The notes beneath the pieces are model-generated. The model did no database searches. It saw only the letters and a list, made by a program, of their open reading frames with translations, and was not told where the DNA came from. A stretch of 64,000 bases of DNA from JAZKDW01 sp040387375 (lineage in GTDB: Bacteria > Pseudomonadota > Gammaproteobacteria > Burkholderiales > Burkholderiaceae_D). The stretch is taken from NCBI GenBank assembly GCA_040387375.1, contig JAZKDW010000026.1, forward strand, positions 1 through 64,000. Direction: 5' to 3'. Shown one piece after another: positions 44,001-51,357 of this stretch; position 1 is the first letter of the stretch, and each line of letters begins with the position of its first letter. Both the position numbers and the translations under genes were made by a program.

Positions 44001-44652
44001 ACTCGACCACATCGGTGACACATTTCATCGCCACCCACAGCCCCGAATAGCGGCTCATGGCCCAGCCGTGCAAACCATAGTCGATATACTCCTGGACACT
44101 GGACGGATACAGGACCGGAATGCCGCTGGCGATCAATGCGTGCTCGGACTGATGCGCAACCGACGAGGATTTTGCCGCATGATCGTCACCCGCCAGCACC
44201 AGCACGCCGCCATGCGCGGCGGTGCCCGCCGAATTGGCGTGCTTGAACACGTCACCCGCGCGGTCGACGCCCGGTCCCTTGCCGTACCACATGCCGAACA
44301 CACCGTCGTGTTTCCCGGTTGGCCACAGATTGGTCTGCTGTGTCCCCCACACCGCGGTTGCCGCAAGTTCCTCGTTGACGCCCGCCTGGAATACGATGTT
44401 GCTCTTTGCCAGATGCGGTTTTGCCTTCCACAATGCCTGGTCCAGCGCGCCGAGCGGGGATCCGCGATAGCCGGAGATGTATCCCGCGGTGTTCAATCCC
44501 TGCAGCCGGTCGCGCTCTCTTTGCAGCATCGGCAGCCTAACCAGTGCCTGCGTGCCGCTGATGTAGACGCGGCCTTTTTCGAGCGTGTATTTGTCGTCGA
44601 GCGAGACGGCGGCCAATGCCGCCTGCTGCGAAGAGGAAAGTGGCGAGTTCAT
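41086..44652 (-). CDS. Indolepyruvate ferredoxin oxidoreductase, single-chain
   Basis: 1188 aa, the usual size of the fused proteobacterial enzyme. The N-terminal pyruvate:ferredoxin-oxidoreductase-like region includes YISGYRGSPLGALDQAL; the TPP domain (about 440-620) contains CSGCPHNTSTRVPDGSRAM and MGGEGVSWLGQMHF; a cysteine cluster FINDAVCEGCGDCSVKSNCL can hold Fe-S; the gamma-type domain has GVGGTGVVTIGGLLGMAAH and MAGLAQKGGAVISH. It oxidatively decarboxylates arylpyruvates from aromatic amino acids to aryl-CoA. Divergent from a LysR regulator. Confidence 0.92.
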   Translation of the reverse strand: MNSPLSSSQQAALAAVSLDDKYTLEKGRVYISGTQALVRLPMLQRERDRLQGLNTAGYISGYRGSPLGALDQALWKAKPHLAKSNIVFQAGVNEELAATAVWGTQQTNLWPTGKHDGVFGMWYGKGPGVDRAGDVFKHANSAGTAAHGGVLVLAGDDHAAKSSSVAHQSEHALIASGIPVLYPSSVQEYIDYGLHGWAMSRYSGLWVAMKCVTDVVESTASIEMDPDRVKIVIPDDFAMPQEGISIRWPDPPLAQEARLYDYKWYAALAYIRANKLNRIVIDTPTPRLGIMTAGKAYLDVRQALLDLGLDDAACSQIGIRVLKVACVWPLDAQDARAFATGLEEILVVEEKRQILEYALKEELYNWRDDVRPRVYGKFDERDNEGGEWSVPRGDWLLPARYELSPALIAKAIAKRLARADLPDDIRARIRARVAVIEAKEREAARPNPVAERQPWFCSGCPHNTSTRVPDGSRAMAGIGCHYMSMWMDRSTETFSQMGGEGVSWLGQMHFTHDKHVFVNLGDGTYFHSGHLAIRAAVAASASVTYKILYNDAVAMTGGQPVDGVLTVPQIAQQMQAEGVKKIVIVTDEPEKYDARAGLPEGVTVHHRDQLDDMQRQLREIEGTTVLIYDQTCATEKRRRRKRGAYPDPARRAFINDAVCEGCGDCSVKSNCLSVEPLVTPLGTKRKINQSSCNKDFSCVNGFCPSFVTAEGAQVRKPRSGGKGDVLPDFTALPQPMLTALDGAYGILVAGVGGTGVVTIGGLLGMAAHLENKGVTVLDMAGLAQKGGAVISHIQIAPAPDGIHATRVAIGEARLIIGCDAIVSASPEVLSKTRQGVTHAIINSGKTPTAAFLKDPDWTFPGTQTSTDLRASMGDGCEFIDANHWAVSLLGDSIYANPLVLGYAWQQGWIPLAHASMMRAIELNGVAVDKNKLAFDWGRYLAQNGAEALEGVIKPKQETPIVLHMPQSLDKLIDYREKLLSAYQNKAYAGRYRTVVEHMREMEKSITGGQRDSLATAIARNLAKLMAYKDEYEVARLYADPAFLDKMRAQFEGEPGKDYQLTFHLAPPLLSRRDGHGHPVKRTFGPWMLGAFGVLAKFKRLRGTAFDIFGHTEERKAERALIEEYIDLAREFGQTLTSANLPLAIQLATIPDEIRGFGHVKERNMKAAAEKRVRLLAQYRAAAAQDIAA

Positions 44653-44750
44653 TCGAGTCTGTCTCCGCTATTTTGATTGGAGCGCCAGTATATTAAGGAG
44701 GGGATGTATCGTAAAATCACATTTCCACAATTCTGGTATCTGAAAAACGC

Positions 44751-45656
44751 ATGGCAAGCACACTCACTCTCAGGCAACTCAGGTACTTCGTCGCCGCTGC
44801 CCAGACCGGCCAGTTTTCGATGGCGGCGGCGCAGGAACACGTGTCGCAATCGGCCATCACCAATGGCGTTCTGGCGCTGGAAGGGGAACTCGGATTGCGC
44901 CTGTTCGATCGCTTGCCGCAAGGGGTGGCGCTGACGCCAGAAGGCCAGGACTTCCTGCGCCATGCCCGGCATGTGCTGGAGGCGGCGCGCGACGCCATGC
45001 ACAGTCCGCGCTCGCGCGCCAGCGCGCTGCGCGGCACGGTGCGCATCGCGGCCTCCTACACGCTGCTCGGTTATTTCCTGCCGGAGTTGCTGGCGCGCTT
45101 TCGTGCCAGCTATCCGGACGTCAACATCGATTTGCAGGACAGGGACCGGCCCGATATAGAAAAGGCAGTGCTGGCGGGTGAAGTCGATCTGGGGGTGGCG
45201 ATCCTGTCCAACATCGAACGCCCGAAGCGTTTTGCGCAGGCGGTGCTGATGCGTTCGAGGCGGCAATTGTGGCTGGCGCCATCCCACCCATTGACCAAGC
45301 TAGCCGCGCCTTCCCTGAAGGATATCGCCGCCCATCCCTACATCATGCTGACCGCCGATGAAGGGGAATTTTCAGCAGGACAGTATTGGAAGTCAAAACG
45401 CCGGCAGCCGAATATCGCATTTCGCACCGGTTCGATCGAGGCGGTGCGCGGCCTGGTGGCGCATGGCTTCGGGGTCACGATCCTGTCCGACATGGTGTTC
45501 CGGCCATGGTCGCTGGAAGGCAAGCGAATTGAAACGCGCCCGGTCCTGGACGCGATTCCGCATATGGAAGCGGGCATGCTCTGGCGGCCCGATGCTGCGC
45601 TTCCCGAATCGGCATCGGCCTTCCAGCAATTCCTGATTCACGCGTTCGGTAGCTGA
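44751..45656 (+). CDS. LysR-family transcriptional regulator
   Basis: 301 aa. N-terminal helix-turn-helix: LTLRQLRYFVAAAQTGQFSM then HVSQSAITNGVLALEGELGL. The C-terminal effector domain starts near residue 92 (GTVRIAASYTLLGYFLPELL). It is transcribed away from the indolepyruvate oxidoreductase, with 98 bp between the starts, so it is the likely regulator of that gene. Ligand unknown. Confidence 0.88.
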   Translation: MASTLTLRQLRYFVAAAQTGQFSMAAAQEHVSQSAITNGVLALEGELGLRLFDRLPQGVALTPEGQDFLRHARHVLEAARDAMHSPRSRASALRGTVRIAASYTLLGYFLPELLARFRASYPDVNIDLQDRDRPDIEKAVLAGEVDLGVAILSNIERPKRFAQAVLMRSRRQLWLAPSHPLTKLAAPSLKDIAAHPYIMLTADEGEFSAGQYWKSKRRQPNIAFRTGSIEAVRGLVAHGFGVTILSDMVFRPWSLEGKRIETRPVLDAIPHMEAGMLWRPDAALPESASAFQQFLIHAFGS

Positions 45657-45659
45657 CAG

Positions 45660-45705
45660 GATTCCCGAACGCCATGCCCGTGACAGTGGATTTGATAGTT
45701 GCTTG
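45660..45705 (-). pseudogene. Short fragment of a lipoprotein gene (second copy at 53.6-54.1 kb)
   Basis: On the minus strand this stretch reads ATIKSTVTGMAFGNP, nearly identical to ATVKSTVKGMAFGNI inside the lipoprotein at 53600-54085; about 39 of 43 bases match. Nothing of the rest of that gene is recognisable around it, so it is a small gene relic between the LysR and TetR genes. Confidence 0.6.
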
Positions 45706-45721
45706 ATGAAACACAGGACCG

Positions 45722-46414
45722 TCATGACATGCTGTTTGCCAATCCAAAGATCAATGCACGCAAGGTAAAGTCAAATCGATGTGAGGGCTGCAGTTTGCTT
45801 GCGGCTTGCAGGGAGTCTTTTAAATTGGGATATTGGTTTCCCGTCTCCTTGATTACCACTTGCCGGAACTCCACATCGGGATGAATTGCCCCCTCGCGTT
45901 CAGCGGATTCGCGCCTTTGACTCTGCGCTACCCATCCTGCCACGAACTCCACGATCGCCCGCGTTGCGTAAAGAGCGCCAAGTTCGTCAAAGCCCGACTG
46001 CCTTGCGGCCTGGATCGACATTTCATGGCGAATCAGAACGCTGTGCGCGGTATGTGTTCTGCGGATGGTGTAGTCAGCCAGGCCCGGCACGGCCGAATAC
46101 ATGTCGCGCAAGGCCCCGGCAAAGCGGGTGGCCCAGTTCGACCAGCCTTCCCCTTCATAAGCGGGCACTGGGAACCGCTCCGTGATATAGCCGACAAACT
46201 TGCTGATCAAGTCTTCCCGACCGGAGACATGGCGATATAACGCGGGAGGAGTGACCCCCAACGCGTCTGCCACCGCCAGGAGCGTCAGCTTCTCGAGGCC
46301 AATGATCGCGGCTGCATCGAGTATCTGATCAAGGGATACTTGCCGCGGCCGGCCAACGCTGCGTTTCGCTCGCGCTTTGGGCGTGAGCGCTTGACGATCT
46401 GAGGTAACTGTCAT
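45722..46414 (-). CDS. TetR-family transcriptional regulator
   Basis: 230 aa. A basic N-terminus with GRPRQVSLDQILDAAAIIG, then the helix-turn-helix LTLLAVADALGVTPPALYRHV. The C-terminal ligand domain is TetR-class-like (WATRFAGALRDMYSAVPGLA). Divergent from the ABC-hydantoinase operon with about 120 bp of AT-rich DNA between the starts, so it probably represses that operon. Confidence 0.85.
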   Translation of the reverse strand: MTVTSDRQALTPKARAKRSVGRPRQVSLDQILDAAAIIGLEKLTLLAVADALGVTPPALYRHVSGREDLISKFVGYITERFPVPAYEGEGWSNWATRFAGALRDMYSAVPGLADYTIRRTHTAHSVLIRHEMSIQAARQSGFDELGALYATRAIVEFVAGWVAQSQRRESAEREGAIHPDVEFRQVVIKETGNQYPNLKDSLQAASKLQPSHRFDFTLRALIFGLANSMS

Positions 46415-46532
46415 GATTTCCCATTGGTAAAATAATTTGTGAACGACATTTACTAATTATCTCTCGAATGCTAATATTTATCTGCCATACCTGACGCCAA
46501 TAAATATTTTTTAGAAAAATTATGGAGACGAC

Positions 46533-47549
46533 ATGCGTTCAAATGTAATCAAAAGGCTTGCCTGGGTCACTTTTCTCACGGGCGTTTTTTCGGCATCCCA
46601 GTTCTCTGCCCATGCGGCGGACCTTGAGCCGCTCAGAATGCAATTTGGCTCGATTGCAGTGCCGGCATTTGCTGCGCCTTTCCTCGCCAAGGAATCCGGC
46701 ATGTACGAAAAAGCAGGCCTCAAAGTCGATATATTACCGGGACGCCTGTCACAAGACACGGTAAACGCACTTGTTGCCGGCAGTGCCGACATTGGCGTCG
46801 TGCTGGCGATTAACCATATATTGAGTGTCGACAAAGGCCAGAAGCTTGTATCAGTAGGCAACATGTATGGCGGTAACGCGTTTGGCGTGATTGCCGCAAA
46901 GGAAACCGGCATCAAGAACCTGCTTGGGCTGCAAGGGCACAAAGTGCTTGTCCCGGGTGCCAGTTATGAAGCCCTGTTGCGCGCCCTGATCGCCCAACAG
47001 GGCGGCAACCCGGACAAGGTCACTTACATTCTGATTCCACAACCCGCCGCGATGTTGACTGCCTATGCTGCCAAACAGGCGGACGCAGTTGTGACGGTGA
47101 TCCCCTTCGCCCAATCCGGCGTCGAGGCGACCCGCCCTTCGGTCTACATGCCGTTTTCCAAGGAAGGTGATCCCGAGCCGCTGTACGTATGGGTAGTCCG
47201 GCCTGATGTACTGGCGCAAAAAAAGGGCCAGATCCGGAAATTTCTCAAAGCTACCTATGCCGCGACAGGCATGATCAATGCGAATCCAGGTGTCGCTATC
47301 AATTCTTTCGTGAAATCGGTCCCGGGGGCGGTAGCTGAACGTGTCGTGCCCGACTATGCGGGGTGGGTGCCTTTCCAGTGCGCGGAAGGACAAACGGTCG
47401 TGGGGCGGGCATCTGATTCAGCATGGAAAACGGCTATCGATCTTTATCGGAAGACAAGGCTGATCACCTCCAGCCTGAAGTCTACGGATCTCTACACGAA
47501 CGAATTTTTTGATGGGGCTGATCCCGTTTCATCAGCCAAGTGCCCATGA
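46533..47549 (+). CDS. ABC substrate-binding protein, NMT1/SsuA-like
   Basis: 338 aa with a signal peptide ending SAHAA near residue 29. NMT1-type blocks: FLAKESGMYEKAGLKVDILP, VNALVAGSADIGVVLAINHI, LQGHKVLVPGASYEALLRAL and QPAAMLTAYAAKQADAVVTV. Such proteins bind pyrimidines, nitrate, aliphatic sulfonates or hydantoin-like molecules. The two downstream transporter genes and the hydantoinase genes suggest a cyclic amide or related N-compound. The stop overlaps the ATPase start. Confidence 0.83.
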   Translation: MRSNVIKRLAWVTFLTGVFSASQFSAHAADLEPLRMQFGSIAVPAFAAPFLAKESGMYEKAGLKVDILPGRLSQDTVNALVAGSADIGVVLAINHILSVDKGQKLVSVGNMYGGNAFGVIAAKETGIKNLLGLQGHKVLVPGASYEALLRALIAQQGGNPDKVTYILIPQPAAMLTAYAAKQADAVVTVIPFAQSGVEATRPSVYMPFSKEGDPEPLYVWVVRPDVLAQKKGQIRKFLKATYAATGMINANPGVAINSFVKSVPGAVAERVVPDYAGWVPFQCAEGQTVVGRASDSAWKTAIDLYRKTRLITSSLKSTDLYTNEFFDGADPVSSAKCP

Positions 47550-48361
47550 GCCTGCCCTCGACCGGGTTGCAATCGATGGCCGGGGCGAACGAAAATTCCG
47601 CTTTGAAAGTCGTGGGTCTGTCGAAAAAATTCGGGCAGGTCACGGCTCTGGACAATGTGAACATTGACATTCCGAAGCGGAGTTTTGTAAGTCTTCTTGG
47701 TCCTTCCGGCTGCGGCAAGAGCACCTTGCTGGCGCTGATGGCCGGATTGGAAAAACCCAGTTCCGGCAGCGTATTTGTTCATGGAAAAGAACTCCGCGAA
47801 CCGAACAGCGCTGCCGGCATGGTTTTTCAAAAAGACCTGCTGCTTGAATGGAAGACCGCGCTGGAAAACATCCTGTTCCAGTTCGAGATACGCGGATTGC
47901 CCTCCGCTCCCCATGTGGCGCGCGCCACCAGTCTGTTGGAACTGGTTGGCCTGGGCGCCTTTGCCGGAGCCTATCCGCATCAGCTTTCAGGCGGGATGCG
48001 GCAGAGAGTCGCGCTTTGCCGCGCCCTTGTGCATGAACCCGAACTGCTGTTAATGGACGAGCCGTTTGGCGCGCTTGACGCGATCACGCGGGAGAAAGTG
48101 GCAATCGATCTGGAAAATATTACGGCCAACTCGGAAAAGACCGTCGTGTTTGTCACGCACAGTCTGGAGGAGGCGGTATTTCTTGGCGATGTCGTGCTGG
48201 TCCTGTCGGCCCGGCCCGGCCGAATTACGACGCGAATCGATGTTGACGTCCCAAGACCCCGCCGCGAATGGCCGCGTGGCGTTTCGGTCTTCACGCCATA
48301 CATAGATCGGGCGTTCGCCGCCCTCAAAGAGGCAGGAGCGTATGACCATGCCGCCGTCTAG
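47546..48361 (+). CDS. ABC transporter ATP-binding protein (nitrate/sulfonate/pyrimidine type)
   Basis: 271 aa from the ATG at 47546, overlapping the previous stop as ATGA. Walker A GPSGCGKST, Q-loop MVFQKDLLLEWKTALENI, signature LSGGMRQRVALCRAL, Walker B LLLMDEPFGALDAITREK, H-loop VFVTHSLEEAVFLGD, with the SARPGRI block typical of the SsuB/TauB group. Its own stop lies inside the permease start region (20-bp overlap). Confidence 0.88.
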   Translation: MSLPSTGLQSMAGANENSALKVVGLSKKFGQVTALDNVNIDIPKRSFVSLLGPSGCGKSTLLALMAGLEKPSSGSVFVHGKELREPNSAAGMVFQKDLLLEWKTALENILFQFEIRGLPSAPHVARATSLLELVGLGAFAGAYPHQLSGGMRQRVALCRALVHEPELLLMDEPFGALDAITREKVAIDLENITANSEKTVVFVTHSLEEAVFLGDVVLVLSARPGRITTRIDVDVPRPRREWPRGVSVFTPYIDRAFAALKEAGAYDHAAV

Positions 48362-49163
48362 CGTTGCCAATGCCACGACCGGGCGCGTCGAAAGACGCTT
48401 GCGATCGCTGGCGCCTGTCACTCACACCCTGTGGGCGCTTTTGTCGTTTTCCATCGCACTTTTCGTCTGGCAGGCCGTGGTCAGCCTGGGGCAGTATCAG
48501 GAGGTGGTGCTCCCAGGTCCATGGGCGGTGATGCTCGAGATCATCAAGCGCCGCGAACTCCTGCTGGTCCACAGCCTTGTAACCTTACGCGAGATCGGGA
48601 TCGGGTTTGCATTATCGGTCGTGATCGGGATGCCGATCGGCGCAGCAGTGGCATTTTCCAAGCCATTGTCCAGGTTGTTGATGCCCTTGCTGGTGGTGTC
48701 AAACTCGATTCCCAAGGTCGCGATTGCACCGCTCTTTCTTATCTGGTTCGGGTTTGGTCAGCTGACGAACATTGTCCTTGCCGTTCTGGTGGCGATATTT
48801 CCCATCGTGATCAACACGACGCTTGGCCTGACCCATATCGATCCGGACCTGATCAGGCTGGGCAGGGTGATGGGCGGCAGCCCGCTTCGCATTTTCTGGC
48901 GCATGCGGGTTCCCGCAGCGCTGCCCAGCATCTTCGCGGGCCTGAAGCTGGCAATTACCCTGGCGACGATCGGCGTCATCGTTGGCGAAATGATCGCCGG
49001 CCAGGCAGGCCTTGGCTACCTGGCCCAATATGCCTCCGGCCAGCTTCTGACGGTGATGGCCTTTGCTGCCATCGTCGTCATGTCTGTACTGGGCGTGATG
49101 CTTTTTTACGCAGTCGCCTGGCTTGAGTCAGCAATGATCGGGTCAAATCGCCGCGCGCCTTGA
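48342..49163 (+). CDS. ABC transporter permease (SsuC/TauC type)
   Basis: 273 aa with about six hydrophobic segments. LREIGIGFALSVVIGMPIGA, SNSIPKVAIAPLFLIWFGFG and the coupling loop GRVMGGSPLRIFWRMRVPAAL are family signatures. It overlaps the ATPase gene by 20 bp; an internal ATG two codons in (48348) is an alternative start. Forms the importer with the preceding two proteins. Confidence 0.87.
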   Translation: MTMPPSSVANATTGRVERRLRSLAPVTHTLWALLSFSIALFVWQAVVSLGQYQEVVLPGPWAVMLEIIKRRELLLVHSLVTLREIGIGFALSVVIGMPIGAAVAFSKPLSRLLMPLLVVSNSIPKVAIAPLFLIWFGFGQLTNIVLAVLVAIFPIVINTTLGLTHIDPDLIRLGRVMGGSPLRIFWRMRVPAALPSIFAGLKLAITLATIGVIVGEMIAGQAGLGYLAQYASGQLLTVMAFAAIVVMSVLGVMLFYAVAWLESAMIGSNRRAP

Positions 49164-49286
49164 GAAGCCAGGTTTCGCAACTTTGCACGCCATCGTTCCC
49201 CATGCTTGCGGCGACTTGTCAGCCCATGCCTGTCGACGGTTCACCGTTCCCATGTCAGATGGGTTTTCCAAACAAGAGAACATGCC

Positions 49287-51344
49287 ATGAAAAATTTTGT
49301 AGCAGTTGATACTGGGGGGACGTTTACCGATCTGGTGTCTTTCAATCCTGATAGTGGAGACGTGAAATACACCAAGAGTCTCACCACACACCACAATCCC
49401 ATCGAGGGGATCCTGGCGTGCGCCGACAAAACCGATACCAGGCTCGAATCCGCCGCCATCTTCAAGCATGGAACGACGCTGGTAATCAATACACTCCTGG
49501 AAAGGTCGGGGCCGGAAATCGCGCTGGTCACGACGCGCGGATTTCGCGATGTCGTGGAACTCGGGCGAGGCAACCGGGCTGAACCATTTAATCTTTATTA
49601 TCGGCGCGACCCGGCTCTGGTGCCGCGTGTGCGGCGTTTTGAGGTGACGGAACGGGTGAACGGCAGCGGACAGTCAACGATAGCGCCCAATGAAGCAGAA
49701 GTTCGCGACGTGGCGGAGTCCATTCGCGCAAGCGGCGCGGAAGCCGTTGCTGTGTCATTCATTAACTCCTATCTCGAACCAGCGCACGAACTTCTGGTTG
49801 CCAGCCTTCTGCGTACGTTGTTGCCTGAATGTTTCATCACGACCGGCGCTGAGCTTTCCAGGGAGTGGTACGAGTACGAGCGAACGGCAACAGCAACCGC
49901 GAACGCCTACGCCGGCCCGAAGATTGGCGGCTACATCGCGTCCCTGGGCGGCGCCCTGGCAGAAAGAAAATTCAAGGGCCGCTTCTACCTGATGGGCTCG
50001 AACGGCGGCGTGCTTTCCGCAGCCCATGCTGCCAAGGCGCCCGTATTGCTGGTTGAGTCGGGTCCCATCGGCGGCTGTATCGGCGCCAGCGCCTTCGGCA
50101 TTGCGCTCGGCATCGACAATATCATCGCGTTCGATATGGGCGGAACAACCGCCAAATGCGCCCTGGTCGAGTCGGGCGAGTTTGCTGTCGACTCGATTTA
50201 CTACGTCGGCGGATATGGACGCGGCATCCCCATCCGCGCACCGGTAGTCGATATCGTTGAGGTTGGCGCAGGCGGTGGCTCCATTGCCTGGCTGGACGAA
50301 CAGAAGCGCCTTCGCGTCGGTCCTAAAAGCGCCGGTTCCACACCGGGGCCCGCATGTTATGGGCGCGGCGGATCCGAGCCTACCGTCACCGACGCCAATC
50401 TGCTGCTTGGAAGACTGAATGCGCAGAAGTTCCAGGGCGGCGAGATGGCGCTGGATGTTGAAAGGGCCGCCAGTGCGCTGGAGTCGAAAATCGGCGAAAC
50501 GCTGGGATATCAAGGGCGGGAATCGCTGCTGGAACTGGCGGACGGCATTCTTTCGATAGCCGCCGTGATCATGGCTGGCGCGATCAAACGCATCACGATC
50601 GAGCGTGGCCGGGACCCGCGTGATTTTGTTCTGTTTGCCTACGGTGGTGGCGGGCCTTTGCATTCCGCCGGACTGGCACGCGCGATGAACATTCCGATGG
50701 TGATCATTCCGCCGGAGCCGGGAAATTTTTCCGCTATCGGCATGCTTCTGGCCGATATCCGCCGCGATATCGACCGCACCGTATTGCGGGCCATCGACGA
50801 GAACACGATCAGCGACCTCGAACGCACCTTTGCCGACATGGAAGCGCAGCTCGCTGGCGAAATGACGGCGGACTTCCCGGACATTGCCATCGAGTTCAAG
50901 CGTAGCGTGGAGATGCGATTTGTCGGACAGATGCATACCGTAAGGGTCCCGGTTCTGGCTACCGACACCCACACGATCCTTAACGGCGCCTTCCAGGCGA
51001 TCTACCAAAAGCGTTACGGGCATGTCAATCCCAATGGCGAGTCTGAAGTTGTCTCGCTTCACACCGCGGCTCACGCCCGGACCCCGCGCCCGGAGATAGG
51101 GCGGCTGGCGGTGACCGGAAAGGGTGCGCCGCCGGCGCCGGGTACGCGCCCCATTTACTTTTCAGAGGCCAAGGCTGAGTTGCATGCTGCCGTGTTTGAG
51201 CGCGCGACCTTGCCGATCGGATTCGCATCGCCCGGACCCGCTGTGATCGAGGAATATGGGTCTACCACTATCGTCGGCCCGTTCGACACTTTTGAAGTGG
51301 GCGCGCTCGGTGAACTGAGGCTTCATATCGGCAAGCAAAAATAA
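49287..51344 (+). CDS. Hydantoinase/oxoprolinase subunit A (HyuA-like)
   Basis: 685 aa from the ATG at 49287; the frame reaches 49206 but the extra residues are not family-like. ATP-binding actin-like blocks: FVAVDTGGTFTDLVSF, FKHGTTLVINTLLERSG, VTTRGFRDVVELGRGNR, NAYAGPKIGGYI, AFDMGGTTAKCALVESG and ASPGPAVIEEYGSTT. Family members hydrolyse cyclic amides using ATP (5-oxoprolinase, N-methylhydantoinase) or carboxylate ketones (acetone or acetophenone carboxylase). Substrate undetermined; paired with the B subunit 13 bp downstream. Confidence 0.88.
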   Translation: MKNFVAVDTGGTFTDLVSFNPDSGDVKYTKSLTTHHNPIEGILACADKTDTRLESAAIFKHGTTLVINTLLERSGPEIALVTTRGFRDVVELGRGNRAEPFNLYYRRDPALVPRVRRFEVTERVNGSGQSTIAPNEAEVRDVAESIRASGAEAVAVSFINSYLEPAHELLVASLLRTLLPECFITTGAELSREWYEYERTATATANAYAGPKIGGYIASLGGALAERKFKGRFYLMGSNGGVLSAAHAAKAPVLLVESGPIGGCIGASAFGIALGIDNIIAFDMGGTTAKCALVESGEFAVDSIYYVGGYGRGIPIRAPVVDIVEVGAGGGSIAWLDEQKRLRVGPKSAGSTPGPACYGRGGSEPTVTDANLLLGRLNAQKFQGGEMALDVERAASALESKIGETLGYQGRESLLELADGILSIAAVIMAGAIKRITIERGRDPRDFVLFAYGGGGPLHSAGLARAMNIPMVIIPPEPGNFSAIGMLLADIRRDIDRTVLRAIDENTISDLERTFADMEAQLAGEMTADFPDIAIEFKRSVEMRFVGQMHTVRVPVLATDTHTILNGAFQAIYQKRYGHVNPNGESEVVSLHTAAHARTPRPEIGRLAVTGKGAPPAPGTRPIYFSEAKAELHAAVFERATLPIGFASPGPAVIEEYGSTTIVGPFDTFEVGALGELRLHIGKQK

Positions 51345-51357
51345 CGGAGAAGACGTC

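Noticed and set aside
49755..51074. 439-codon minus-strand frame
   Set aside because: Shadow of the hydantoinase A gene with no family-like sequence.
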